Origin: an uncultured Porphyromonadaceae bacterium
GTDB lineage: Bacteria > Bacteroidota > Bacteroidia > Bacteroidales > Muribaculaceae
DNA: 12,828 bases
Direction of reading: 5' to 3'
Assembly: GCA_937892215.1 (NCBI GenBank)
Contig: CALAVE010000039.1
Location: 1 to 12,828, forward strand
Position numbers and translations under genes: made by a program. Of this stretch, positions 1-5,837 are shown piece by piece (the stretch's first letter is position 1; each line of letters opens with the position of its first letter). The notes below the pieces were generated by a model, which worked only from the letters and a program-made list of their open reading frames with translations, ran no database searches and was not told the DNA's origin.

Positions 1-1
1 T

Positions 2-118
2 GTATGGGGCAATGCAGCAAGGAAATATGGGATTAAGGTAAAAGACTTCACAGTAGCCAACTGGGACGCTCTATCTCTATATATAGAGATAGACACAGGT
101 ATAACTATTTCTTGGTGA
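2..118 (+). CDS. Partial reading frame, C-terminal tail of an unrecognised protein
   Basis: An open frame enters from the left edge of the window and ends at TGA 116-118, giving 38 residues that begin VWGNAARKYGIKVKDF. I do not recognise a family. The first 20 or so residues look like ordinary soluble protein sequence. The last third (LSLYIEI) is encoded by a 24-bp perfect palindrome, which makes coding there less certain. The frame runs convergently towards ssb, whose stop lies 33 bp further on. It could be a real gene end, or a chance open frame over a non-coding convergent terminator region. Confidence 0.3.
   Translation, partial: VWGNAARKYGIKVKDFTVANWDALSLYIEIDTGITISW
70..93. repeat. 24-bp perfect palindrome
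   Basis: Positions 70-81 (TCTATCTCTATA) are the exact reverse complement of 82-93, with no spacer. It lies between the unknown plus-strand frame and the end of ssb. As RNA it could fold into a hairpin on either strand, so a bidirectional terminator or a protein-binding dyad are both possible. Neither side is followed by a T tract, so it is not a classical intrinsic terminator. Confidence 0.6.
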
Positions 119-151
119 AGCTTTTAGGTGCGATAGAAATCTGTGGGCAGT

Positions 152-511
152 TTACTGCTGGGGCGTTGCAGATGAGGGTTCGCTATTTTGTGGTCGGCCG
201 AGGAGTTCAAAGTTGTCAACGTAGATTTCGGTGATGTAGCGCTTGATTTGGTTCTTGTCCTCCCATGCGCGGGTGCGCAATTTGCCTTCGATGAAAAGTT
301 GAGTGCCTTTACGGATGTATTTCTCGGCAATCTCGGCATGTTTTCCCCACATCACAATGTTGTGCCACTCGGTGCGCTCAGCACCCTGGGCTCCACCAGT
401 GCGCTCGTTAGTAGCAAGAGGGAACGTGGCCACAATCTGCCCTTGAGCGGGGTATCTCACATCGGGGTCTTTGCCCGCATTGCCCAGCAGAATAACTTTG
501 TTTACCGACAT
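152..511 (-). CDS. ssb: Single-stranded DNA-binding protein, short form without acidic tail
   Basis: The product is a 119-residue SSB made almost entirely of one OB fold. It starts MSVNKVILLGNAGKDPDVRY, the usual SSB N-terminus, followed by the TEWHNIVMWGKHAEIAEKYI and GKLRTRAWEDK signatures. SSB coats single-stranded DNA during replication, repair and recombination. The C-terminal linker is only about 16 residues (GRPQNSEPSSATPQQ) and lacks the acidic D-D-I/L-P-F tip that normally recruits partner proteins; no other frame restores one. The gene lies 48 bp downstream of the argC-like gene on the same strand, and I see no convincing TAnnTTTG promoter in that gap, so cotranscription with argR-argC is likely. 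It may be an auxiliary SSB rather than the essential copy; this is inference. Confidence 0.92.
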   Translation of the reverse strand: MSVNKVILLGNAGKDPDVRYPAQGQIVATFPLATNERTGGAQGAERTEWHNIVMWGKHAEIAEKYIRKGTQLFIEGKLRTRAWEDKNQIKRYITEIYVDNFELLGRPQNSEPSSATPQQ

Positions 512-559
512 AATGAAATTAGTGTTAAATGTGTTGTGTTATAATGGATTAACTCTGTT

Positions 560-1450
560 TCAGATGTAATGTGGCATGAGCATAAGTCCCACGCGCTCGT
601 GGAGGCCGAAGAGCAGGTTCATGTTATGAACGGCTGCACCGATAAGCCCCTTGATGCGGCTATCGGTCACAGTGGAGATTTTAAGCAACTCCCCGTCCTT
701 CTCAAGCGAAATAAGGCACTTATTAGTGCCAGTCACGTCACCCTTTGTCACATCCTGAGTAAGGAATGTGAAATTGTGGTCGTCGTAAAAGTCGGCATAG
801 ATATCCCTAAGCACTTCCAGCGACACTTTACACTCAGTCTCGATGCTCACGAGCAGGTCGGGGTGGCGGTCGTGGCTATCGTAGTGAATCTGCAACGGCG
901 AGTTGAAGCTGGTCTGTAGGCTACGGAGCGCATCGCTGATTTCCGCTGAGAGGGTGGGTGCCGCCTCACCGGCCTGAGAACCACTGAGCGTGACGCGTAT
1001 ATCGCCACTGAGCAGCAAGTTCTTGGCAAGCGGCAACAGGCCCAGCAGAACGCCTGTGGCGTGAGCGCTGGGGCAGTCCACGCAATAGGTGTCATGCACT
1101 ATTATCCGCCTGTTCAGTTCCGGCAGTCCATAAACCCATCCTTCGGGTCTGTCGCCCTCCAGCGGATGCAATGCCACCACGTAGAGTTTCTTGCCGGATT
1201 CATCACAGGATGGGATGAGGTTGCTCATCACGTTGTCGCACAGAAAAATGACATCAAGTGGTTCATCAACCCGTGAGCAGAACACCCCGTCGGTGTCGCC
1301 GCTGAGAGCCTTGAAAACGCTGTCGATGCGCTTTCCTTCCATTTCGGGACATATCACAGCCTTCACATCGGCATCGGGATGATGAATAAGCAACCCTGTC
1401 AGTTGCCCTGTAATTTCGTCGGCATGGCCTATAATTCCAACTTTTATCAT
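560..1450 (-). CDS. ArgC-like protein (N-acetyl-gamma-glutamyl-phosphate reductase homologue) lacking the catalytic Cys
   Basis: The 296-residue product aligns over its whole length with ArgC, which reduces N-acetylglutamyl phosphate in arginine synthesis. Conserved blocks are VYGLPELNR (106-114), LGLLPLA (136-142), TNKCLISLEK (242-251) and KGLIGAAVHNMNLLFGL (267-283). Key catalytic features are missing. The motif NPGCFAT reads CPSAHAT (126-132), putting Ala129 at the position of the nucleophilic Cys. The NADP-binding GGAGYTAGEL reads GHADEITGQL. The gene begins 8 bp after the argR stop, so the two are almost certainly one transcript. The frame is intact, so it does not look like a decaying pseudogene. 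A role as a substrate-binding pseudoenzyme linked to arginine sensing is speculation; a functional argC should lie elsewhere. Automatic annotation will probably call it argC. Confidence 0.85.
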   Translation of the reverse strand: MIKVGIIGHADEITGQLTGLLIHHPDADVKAVICPEMEGKRIDSVFKALSGDTDGVFCSRVDEPLDVIFLCDNVMSNLIPSCDESGKKLYVVALHPLEGDRPEGWVYGLPELNRRIIVHDTYCVDCPSAHATGVLLGLLPLAKNLLLSGDIRVTLSGSQAGEAAPTLSAEISDALRSLQTSFNSPLQIHYDSHDRHPDLLVSIETECKVSLEVLRDIYADFYDDHNFTFLTQDVTKGDVTGTNKCLISLEKDGELLKISTVTDSRIKGLIGAAVHNMNLLFGLHERVGLMLMPHYI

Positions 1451-1458
1451 ACTGTTTT

Positions 1459-1926
1459 TTACTGATTATCAATGGGTATAAAACGCGACAGGAGTTTAAG
1501 CACGGCCGAGCGCGGCACGCCTTCGCGAATAATGGCGAACACAGTGTCGGCACCGGCGATGGTGCCCAGAATCTCCTTAGACTGGCTCATATCTATGTCA
1601 TAGGCAAGTCCGGTAGCATAACCATTTCGAGTTTTAATCACGGCGATGTTCTGCGAGAAGTCAACCGATACGAACCCAATCTGCTGATTATGGTTCATGA
1701 GCAGAGAGTTCTGCAGGTTGTTGCTGTCTGGGACGATGTACATATACTGCCCTCTGTCGGTTGCCACCTTGGTAATACGCAACGTCTTAATGTCACGCGA
1801 GAGCGTGGCCTGAGTCACGTTAAACCCTCGCTCGGCAAGTTTGTCACAAAGTTCAAACTGATTGCCAATGTGGTTTGTTTTGATAATTTCAATAATAGCA
1901 CGTAGCCGTTCTTTCTTATTCTTCAT
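1459..1926 (-). CDS. argR: Arginine repressor ArgR
   Basis: The 155-residue product has the two-domain ArgR layout. The N-terminal winged helix (about 1-70) includes NVTQATLSRDIKTLRITKV, with the recognition-helix signature T-Q-A-T-L-S-R-D. The C-terminal hexamerisation and arginine-binding domain (about 80-150) carries GTIAGADTVFAIIRE. ArgR binds ARG boxes when loaded with L-arginine and controls arginine synthesis or catabolism genes. It is the first gene of a minus-strand unit argR - argC-like - ssb. Its upstream region has a good Bacteroidota promoter with ARG-box-like sequences on both sides, suggesting autoregulation. No other arginine genes lie in this window. Confidence 0.95.
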   Translation of the reverse strand: MKNKKERLRAIIEIIKTNHIGNQFELCDKLAERGFNVTQATLSRDIKTLRITKVATDRGQYMYIVPDSNNLQNSLLMNHNQQIGFVSVDFSQNIAVIKTRNGYATGLAYDIDMSQSKEILGTIAGADTVFAIIREGVPRSAVLKLLSRFIPIDNQ

Positions 1927-1935
1927 TCTATTACA

Positions 1936-1949
1936 AAGTTAATTATGCA
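1936..1949 (-). promoter_or_regulatory. ARG-box-like site overlapping the argR -7 element
   Basis: On the minus strand the site reads TGCATAATTAACTT. It agrees with the E. coli-type ARG box half-site (TGAATAATTATTCA) at 9 of 14 positions, mostly in the left half. It overlaps the TATTTTTG -7 element, where a bound repressor would block transcription. Assignment rests on resemblance and on position next to argR. Confidence 0.35.
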
Positions 1950-1978
1950 AAAATAAGTAAATCAGTCGGTAAAACAAA
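1948..1978 (-). promoter_or_regulatory. argR promoter
   Basis: On the minus strand TTTG (1975-1978) is followed after 19 bp by TATTTTTG (1948-1955). This is an exact match to the Bacteroidota primary-sigma promoter TTTG-N19-21-TAnnTTTG. Transcription would start roughly 15 bp before the argR start codon. Confidence 0.65.
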
Positions 1979-1987
1979 ATTTATTAC

Positions 1988-2001
1988 AGAATATTTATGC
2001 A
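1988..2001 (-). promoter_or_regulatory. ARG-box-like site upstream of the argR promoter
   Basis: On the minus strand the site reads TGCATAAATATTCT, matching 11 of 14 positions of the dyad TGAATAATTATTCA. It lies just upstream of the -33 element and is centred 52 bp (about five helical turns) from the second candidate box. This spacing would suit ArgR binding on one DNA face, with or without looping. Confidence 0.45.
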
Positions 2002-2025
2002 AAAGAAAACGCGATGGCAAAAGAA

Positions 2026-2514
2026 TCACAGTTTTTCCAGAATCCACGGAGAGGTGAGCAGTTTCATCTTCACATGCTTGTCGATGGACTTGAGATAGGA
2101 CAAGGCGGCCACTTTCTCGTCGAAAGCCTTGATCACGACCACATGATTCTTGTCGCGCGCCACTTTAAGCACGAAACTGGGCAGTTTCTCCTCTTCGCGC
2201 AGACGGGCGGCATAGGAAGTGGCGTTGAATACTTGGTTGAACTCTGCCACGACCACGCAGTAGCGCGGCACCACAAAGTCCTTGTCCATGTCCACCACAT
2301 TAGCGTGGGCACGAATAAGCCTGACACTGTCGCCAGCTATGACCGCGTTATACTTGGTTTTCTCGGCCTCAATCTTGGCGTATTCTTCCTCGCCTATGCT
2401 CTCAATCCGCTTCTCTTTCGCTATATCATAGGCACGCTTGTAGTTTTCTTCGGTTGTGTGGCAGGCAGTGAGCATAAGCGTCAGTACCAGTGCCAAAAGT
2501 GGAATACGTTTCAT
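2026..2514 (-). CDS. SPOR-domain lipoprotein
   Basis: The 162-residue product begins with a lipoprotein signal peptide, MKRIPLLALVLTLMLTAC, with lipobox LTAC and the lipidated Cys at residue 18. A Lys/Glu-rich segment (about 22-55) probably forms a helix. A SPOR-like domain follows (about 83-160): RYCVVVAEFNQVFNATSYAA, then VVVIKAFDEKVAALSYL and the closing SPWILEKL. SPOR domains bind peptidoglycan stripped of stem peptides, so the protein is probably anchored in the outer membrane facing the periplasm and takes part in envelope or division-site maintenance. It lies 47 bp downstream of the phosphoesterase, with a TAATTTTG element between them. Confidence 0.8.
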   Translation of the reverse strand: MKRIPLLALVLTLMLTACHTTEENYKRAYDIAKEKRIESIGEEEYAKIEAEKTKYNAVIAGDSVRLIRAHANVVDMDKDFVVPRYCVVVAEFNQVFNATSYAARLREEEKLPSFVLKVARDKNHVVVIKAFDEKVAALSYLKSIDKHVKMKLLTSPWILEKL

Positions 2515-2545
2515 ATATCCTTGGATTAAAAAAGTTTCTCTAATT

Positions 2546-2553
2546 CAAAATTA
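2546..2553 (-). promoter_or_regulatory. Possible -7 element for the SPOR lipoprotein gene
   Basis: TAATTTTG on the minus strand matches TAnnTTTG and lies 31 bp before the start codon. No clear TTTG is found 19-21 bp further upstream, inside the end of the phosphoesterase gene, so this is at best a weak internal promoter. Confidence 0.3.
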
Positions 2554-2561
2554 ATCGGTAA

Positions 2562-3089
2562 TCAGCCCAGCACTTCACCACTTTCGTGCCCCTTGATGTC
2601 GGAAAGTTCTATTATCCGGCAGTTGCTCATGTTGCCGTCGGCGATTTCCAGAGTAATCAGGGTTCTTACCCTCTGCCAGCCTTGCCTGCCGGCCGCGCCG
2701 GGGTTAATGACAAGGACTGAGCGCATGCGGTCGGGGATAACCTTGAGGATGTGGCTGTGGCCGCACACCATGAGCTGCGGCCGCGACACATCCAGACGGT
2801 CGCGAATGCCCGGCGCGTATCGTCCCGGATAGCCGCCGATGTGCGTGAGAAGCACTTTCACGCCTTCCACCACAAATATCTCAGTTTCCTTGAGGCGGTT
2901 TCGCAGCACGCCACCGTCGGCATTACCATAGACGGCACGCACCACCGGAGCGACGCGAGCCAGGCGGTCGAGCACCTTTTCGTTACCTATGTCGCCGGCA
3001 TGCCATATCTCGTCGCAATCGGCGAAATACTGAGCGAAGCGCGGGTCCCAGTAGGAATGTGTGTCGGATATGAGGCCTATTTTCTTCAT
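2562..3089 (-). CDS. Metallophosphoesterase, YfcE/MJ0936 family
   Basis: The 175-residue product is a compact calcineurin-like phosphoesterase with all expected metal-binding motifs in order: SDTHS (Asp9, His11), HAGDIGN (Asp33), YGNADGG (Asn56, Asp58), LLTHIGG (His83) and CGHSH (His111, His113). Members of this family hydrolyse phosphodiesters or phosphomonoesters using two divalent metals, and the physiological substrate is usually unknown. Its ATG overlaps the TGA of ribE by 4 bp (ATGA), so the two are translationally coupled. This might hint at a role on a flavin-related phosphate ester, but that is only positional inference. Confidence 0.92.
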   Translation of the reverse strand: MKKIGLISDTHSYWDPRFAQYFADCDEIWHAGDIGNEKVLDRLARVAPVVRAVYGNADGGVLRNRLKETEIFVVEGVKVLLTHIGGYPGRYAPGIRDRLDVSRPQLMVCGHSHILKVIPDRMRSVLVINPGAAGRQGWQRVRTLITLEIADGNMSNCRIIELSDIKGHESGEVLG

Positions 3090-3697
3090 TCTCCGTTGAA
3101 TTCCATCATCTTGGCAAGGTACTTGCCAATGATGTCGAACTCGATATTAACAGCAGTCCCCTCCTGAATGGAGTGGAAATTGGTGTGCTCGTGAGTGTAA
3201 GGGATAATGGCCACCTCAAAGCTGTTCTTGCCCGAGTTGCACACAGTGAGGCTCACTCCGTTCACGGCCACGCTACCTTTCTCTACGGTGACATATCCCT
3301 TGCGAGCCATGACGGGGTCGAGTTCGTATTCAAACCTGTAGGTCCAACTGCCGTCGAGTTCATCAACCCGCGTACACACGGCCCGCTGGTCAACGTGTCC
3401 CTGCACGATGTGGCCGTCGAGGCGTCCGTTCATAATCATGCTGCGCTCCAGGTTCACCTCGTCGCCCTCCCTGAGGAAACCTAGGTTGGAGCGGTCGAGC
3501 GTCTCCTGCACAGCGGTGACGGTGTAGGTGCCGTCGCCGTGAAGCCGCACCACCGTGAGGCACACGCCATTGTGAGCCACACTCTGGTCGATCTTCAGTT
3601 CATTGGTAAAATCACAAGCAATACGGAAGTTGATGTTATCGCCTTCGCGCTCAATTCGCACCACGCGTCCGGTGCCTTCCACTATTCCTGAAAACAT
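3086..3697 (-). CDS. ribE: Riboflavin synthase alpha subunit
   Basis: The 203-residue product has the two tandem lumazine-binding domains of riboflavin synthase, which dismutates two 6,7-dimethyl-8-ribityllumazine molecules into riboflavin and a pyrimidinedione. It begins MFSGIVEGTGRVV, the standard N-terminus. The repeated domains show NGVCLTVV and NGVSLTVC, and the domain boundary carries GRLDGHIVQGHVD. Length is normal for the family. An AAGGAG Shine-Dalgarno sequence (3706-3711) with good spacing supports this start, which is unusual because most genes here have none. A strong promoter lies at 3729-3760. I see no FMN riboswitch upstream. The phosphoesterase gene overlaps its stop codon. 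Confidence 0.96.
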   Translation of the reverse strand: MFSGIVEGTGRVVRIEREGDNINFRIACDFTNELKIDQSVAHNGVCLTVVRLHGDGTYTVTAVQETLDRSNLGFLREGDEVNLERSMIMNGRLDGHIVQGHVDQRAVCTRVDELDGSWTYRFEYELDPVMARKGYVTVEKGSVAVNGVSLTVCNSGKNSFEVAIIPYTHEHTNFHSIQEGTAVNIEFDIIGKYLAKMMEFNGE

Positions 3698-3726
3698 GCT
3701 ATTTTCTCCTTTTTATCAGTTTATAA

Positions 3727-3847
3727 GGCAAAGATAGTGCAAACCGAGCGCAATCGCAAATTTATTTGCACTTTGCCGAGGTGCAGCCTAACTTCGCCGC
3801 CGGCGGCAAGGTGGTGCAAACTTGGGCAAAAAGCAAATTAAATTTGC
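3727..3847 (-). repeat. Two imperfect 43-bp direct copies of a promoter module around a GC palindrome
   Basis: The block 3805-3847 resembles 3727-3769 at roughly 70 percent of positions. Both read, on the minus strand, an A/T palindrome (GCAAAT...ATTTGC), a spacer, GTTTGCAC and then a -7-like end (CACCTTGC in the distal copy, TATCTTTG in the proximal one). The 15-nt palindrome GCAAATTAAATTTGC lies at 3833-3847. Between the copies is a 12-bp perfect palindrome, GCCGCCGGCGGC (3796-3807). Only the proximal copy keeps an intact -7 element. Confidence 0.55.
3729..3760 (-). promoter_or_regulatory. ribE promoter
   Basis: On the minus strand TTTG (3757-3760), 20 bp, then TATCTTTG (3729-3736) gives an exact Bacteroidota promoter 32 bp before the ribE start codon. 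It forms the proximal copy of a duplicated 43-bp module. Confidence 0.75.
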
Positions 3848-3856
3848 TAATGAACG

Positions 3857-3892
3857 ACACCCGGGACACTTTACAGAAGTGCCTCCGGGTGT
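3857..3892 (-). terminator. Hairpin downstream of the FadL-like gene
   Basis: ACACCCGG (3857-3864) pairs exactly with CCGGGTGT (3885-3892), and an inner CACTT/AAGTG pair (3867-3871 / 3877-3881) extends the structure. It lies 51 bp after the stop of the minus-strand FadL-like gene. No T tract follows, so its role as a terminator is uncertain; it could also be a transcript-end stabiliser. Confidence 0.4.
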
Positions 3893-3943
3893 AAGATATA
3901 TCTTTGCCTTGCGGTGATGTAAGCAGATTGCGGCACTAAGAGA

Positions 3944-5593
3944 TTAGAACGAGAGGTCCACTCCCAGACCGAGCACCTTGTTGGTGCGGTAATAGTCGTT
4001 GGTTCCGGCGGGGATAGTGAGGCCGAGCGAAGCCATGTTCTGCTCCGGCGTGTTCATCTTGTAGTGCGAGTAATTAGTCTGGAAATAAGCCGCATTGATT
4101 TTCACGTTTTTAGTCACCTGATAGCCGATGCCCAGTCCGAAAGTCCAGGAATTGACCACAAACGAGATATCGTTCATATACTCGTCGGTGAGCGGGTATC
4201 GAGTAACCTGTGCGCCGCCGCTAATCTGGAACTTGCGATTAATGTCCCATTCCAGTCCGGCCATATACTCGTTAGTGCCGCCGCTTAGCAGGCGCTCGCT
4301 GTGCTCGTACCAGTGAGCGCTGGAATCGAAGAAGTGGTGGTAGCCCACGTTGAGCCGCAGGTCGGGGCGGATTGACCACTGAGCGCCCAGAGTGAGCAGA
4401 GCCGGAGCGTCTTCAGGCACCGAAGTGCCGTTGACAAACTTATTAGTTGCCGAAATCACGGTTGCAGCAGGCAGGTCGGAATCATTTTTCATTCTCATCC
4501 GCACCTTGAAGTCGTACTTTGCCGCAAAGTTGAAAGCACCCACTTTGAAGTCCACACCCAGCACCGGAGCGATGCCGAAGCCCTTCTGGTCGGACTTGAG
4601 GTTGACGCCGTTAGAGTACGGAGCGAGAATCTCGCCGCTGGCAGCAAGTTGGTCGGCGGTAGCCTGTAATCTGCCGGCCGCGGCCTGCACCTCAGCACCT
4701 TTCTGCTGCAGGGCTACCACTTCGGGCATCTGCATAGCCTGTTCCTTAGTGTATCCGGCGGCCATATAACCGGCCACGTAACTGTTAATTCCGTCGGTGA
4801 TAGCCTGTCCGTTGGCCGCAAGCGTGCCGCGCGCATCCATTAGGCCCTGTGTGATACCCTCGAAATAGACCGGCAGAGTCATTCCCTCAGTACCGTTCAT
4901 GATGCGGATATTGTTGAGTCGGGCCTCATAAGCGCCGATTCCGTAGAGCATACGCAGGCCACCGTAAACAGAGATGTTCTTGTTAATCTTATAAGCGGCC
5001 CCGAGCTGAATGCCAAAGTAGTACTGTTTTCCTTTCATGTAAGCGTCCACATCGTAACCTGTAACACCGGGCACAGAGGCACCGAGGGGAGCCAATTCCT
5101 GATTGAGCGCGCTGGAAACGCCCATCATCTTGCCCGCGATGGCACCGACCACAGTCTCGAACGAGCCCACACCCTGGTCGAATTCGCACTTGCCGCCGCC
5201 ACCAGTGACAGAGAAATTGAACTGGAAACTCCAGTGGCCCTTATTATAGGCAGCCTGAATGGATGGGATGAATGGCGCGTTGGCGATACCCTTGAACTTT
5301 TTCTCGGTTTGCCCGTTATTCTTGGCACCCAGCGCAAAGAGCGGGTTATCACCCATTATCTCTCGAGTCTGCATGGCATACTGCCAGTTGAACGAGAGGT
5401 GGAGTCCGTCGGGCATGAAAGCCACGCCGGCGGGATTGGAATAGACACCGTCGATGCCAATGGCGGCATCGCGAGCCGGATTACGCAAGAAACCGACACT
5501 CTGATTCGTATTCGTAAGGATTCCTCCGGCCAAAGCGGAGAAGCAAGCGGACATAGCCACTAACGTAGTAAGGATTTTAATTGATTGCTTCAT
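3944..5593 (-). CDS. FadL/OMPP1/TodX-family outer membrane transport protein
   Basis: The 549-residue product starts at the ATG at 5593 (MKQSIKILTTLVAMS). A TTG two codons upstream keeps the frame, but the ATG is better placed after GAGA. A signal peptide is followed by probable cleavage after SALA (residue 22). The mature N-terminus, with GFLRNPARDAAIGIDGVYSN and PAG, is the conserved FadL hatch region. The rest is beta-rich, with alternating aromatic strands and a final strand ending in LGVDLSF, as in outer-membrane beta-barrels. FadL-type barrels let hydrophobic compounds such as fatty acids pass by lateral diffusion; the substrate here is unknown. An Ala/Gln-rich helical insertion of about 75 residues (about 246-322) interrupts the barrel. 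The gene has its own promoter and appears monocistronic. Confidence 0.88.
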   Translation of the reverse strand: MKQSIKILTTLVAMSACFSALAGGILTNTNQSVGFLRNPARDAAIGIDGVYSNPAGVAFMPDGLHLSFNWQYAMQTREIMGDNPLFALGAKNNGQTEKKFKGIANAPFIPSIQAAYNKGHWSFQFNFSVTGGGGKCEFDQGVGSFETVVGAIAGKMMGVSSALNQELAPLGASVPGVTGYDVDAYMKGKQYYFGIQLGAAYKINKNISVYGGLRMLYGIGAYEARLNNIRIMNGTEGMTLPVYFEGITQGLMDARGTLAANGQAITDGINSYVAGYMAAGYTKEQAMQMPEVVALQQKGAEVQAAAGRLQATADQLAASGEILAPYSNGVNLKSDQKGFGIAPVLGVDFKVGAFNFAAKYDFKVRMRMKNDSDLPAATVISATNKFVNGTSVPEDAPALLTLGAQWSIRPDLRLNVGYHHFFDSSAHWYEHSERLLSGGTNEYMAGLEWDINRKFQISGGAQVTRYPLTDEYMNDISFVVNSWTFGLGIGYQVTKNVKINAAYFQTNYSHYKMNTPEQNMASLGLTIPAGTNDYYRTNKVLGLGVDLSF

Positions 5594-5623
5594 TTTCAAT
5601 CTCTTTTTATATGTTTAGGCTGG

Positions 5624-5655
5624 CAAAATTAAGCGTAATTGCAGTAACAGACAAA
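5624..5655 (-). promoter_or_regulatory. Promoter of the FadL-like gene
   Basis: On the minus strand TTTG (5652-5655), 20 bp, TAATTTTG (5624-5631) is an exact match to the Bacteroidota promoter consensus, 30 bp before the start codon. Confidence 0.75.
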
Positions 5656-5782
5656 TAATTGAGCCCCGTTGTTATCCGTTGAAACTAAGTGACACTTTTT
5701 AACAATTAGAAATGTTATTTATGACAAGAAAACGGAACGAGAGGGATGGTTCGGCGGGAGGCGAAAGCGATGGGTGCAACGA

Positions 5783-5813
5783 AAGCCGCACGGCAGCGAT
5801 TGTCGTGCGGCTT
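5783..5813 (-). terminator. Terminator hairpin after secDF
   Basis: AAGCCGCACG (5783-5792) pairs perfectly with CGTGCGGCTT (5804-5813) around an 11-nt loop, 24 bp after the secDF stop codon. The following minus-strand sequence (TTCGTT) is a weak T-rich tail. It fits a Rho-independent-like terminator, insulating secDF from the downstream FadL-like gene. Confidence 0.6.
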
Positions 5814-5837
5814 CGCGTATCAGATATTATTTATTGT

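Noticed and set aside
1070..1075. Cys126 of the ArgC-like protein as the catalytic cysteine
   Set aside because: With the P-x-x-x-A-T and LGLLPLA blocks aligned without gaps, Cys126 falls on the family Asn position, three residues before the nucleophile, which is Ala129 here.
3698..3943. FMN riboswitch upstream of ribE
   Set aside because: The conserved RFN-element blocks are absent; the region is explained by promoter repeats and palindromes.
5530..5593. Possible lipobox (MSAC) in the FadL-like signal peptide
   Set aside because: FadL-family barrels use signal peptidase I, and a good SALA cleavage site follows a few residues later.
5594..5599. TTG start two codons upstream of the FadL-like ATG
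   Set aside because: ATG at 5593 has a better-placed GAGA sequence, and MKQSIKIL is a normal signal-peptide start.
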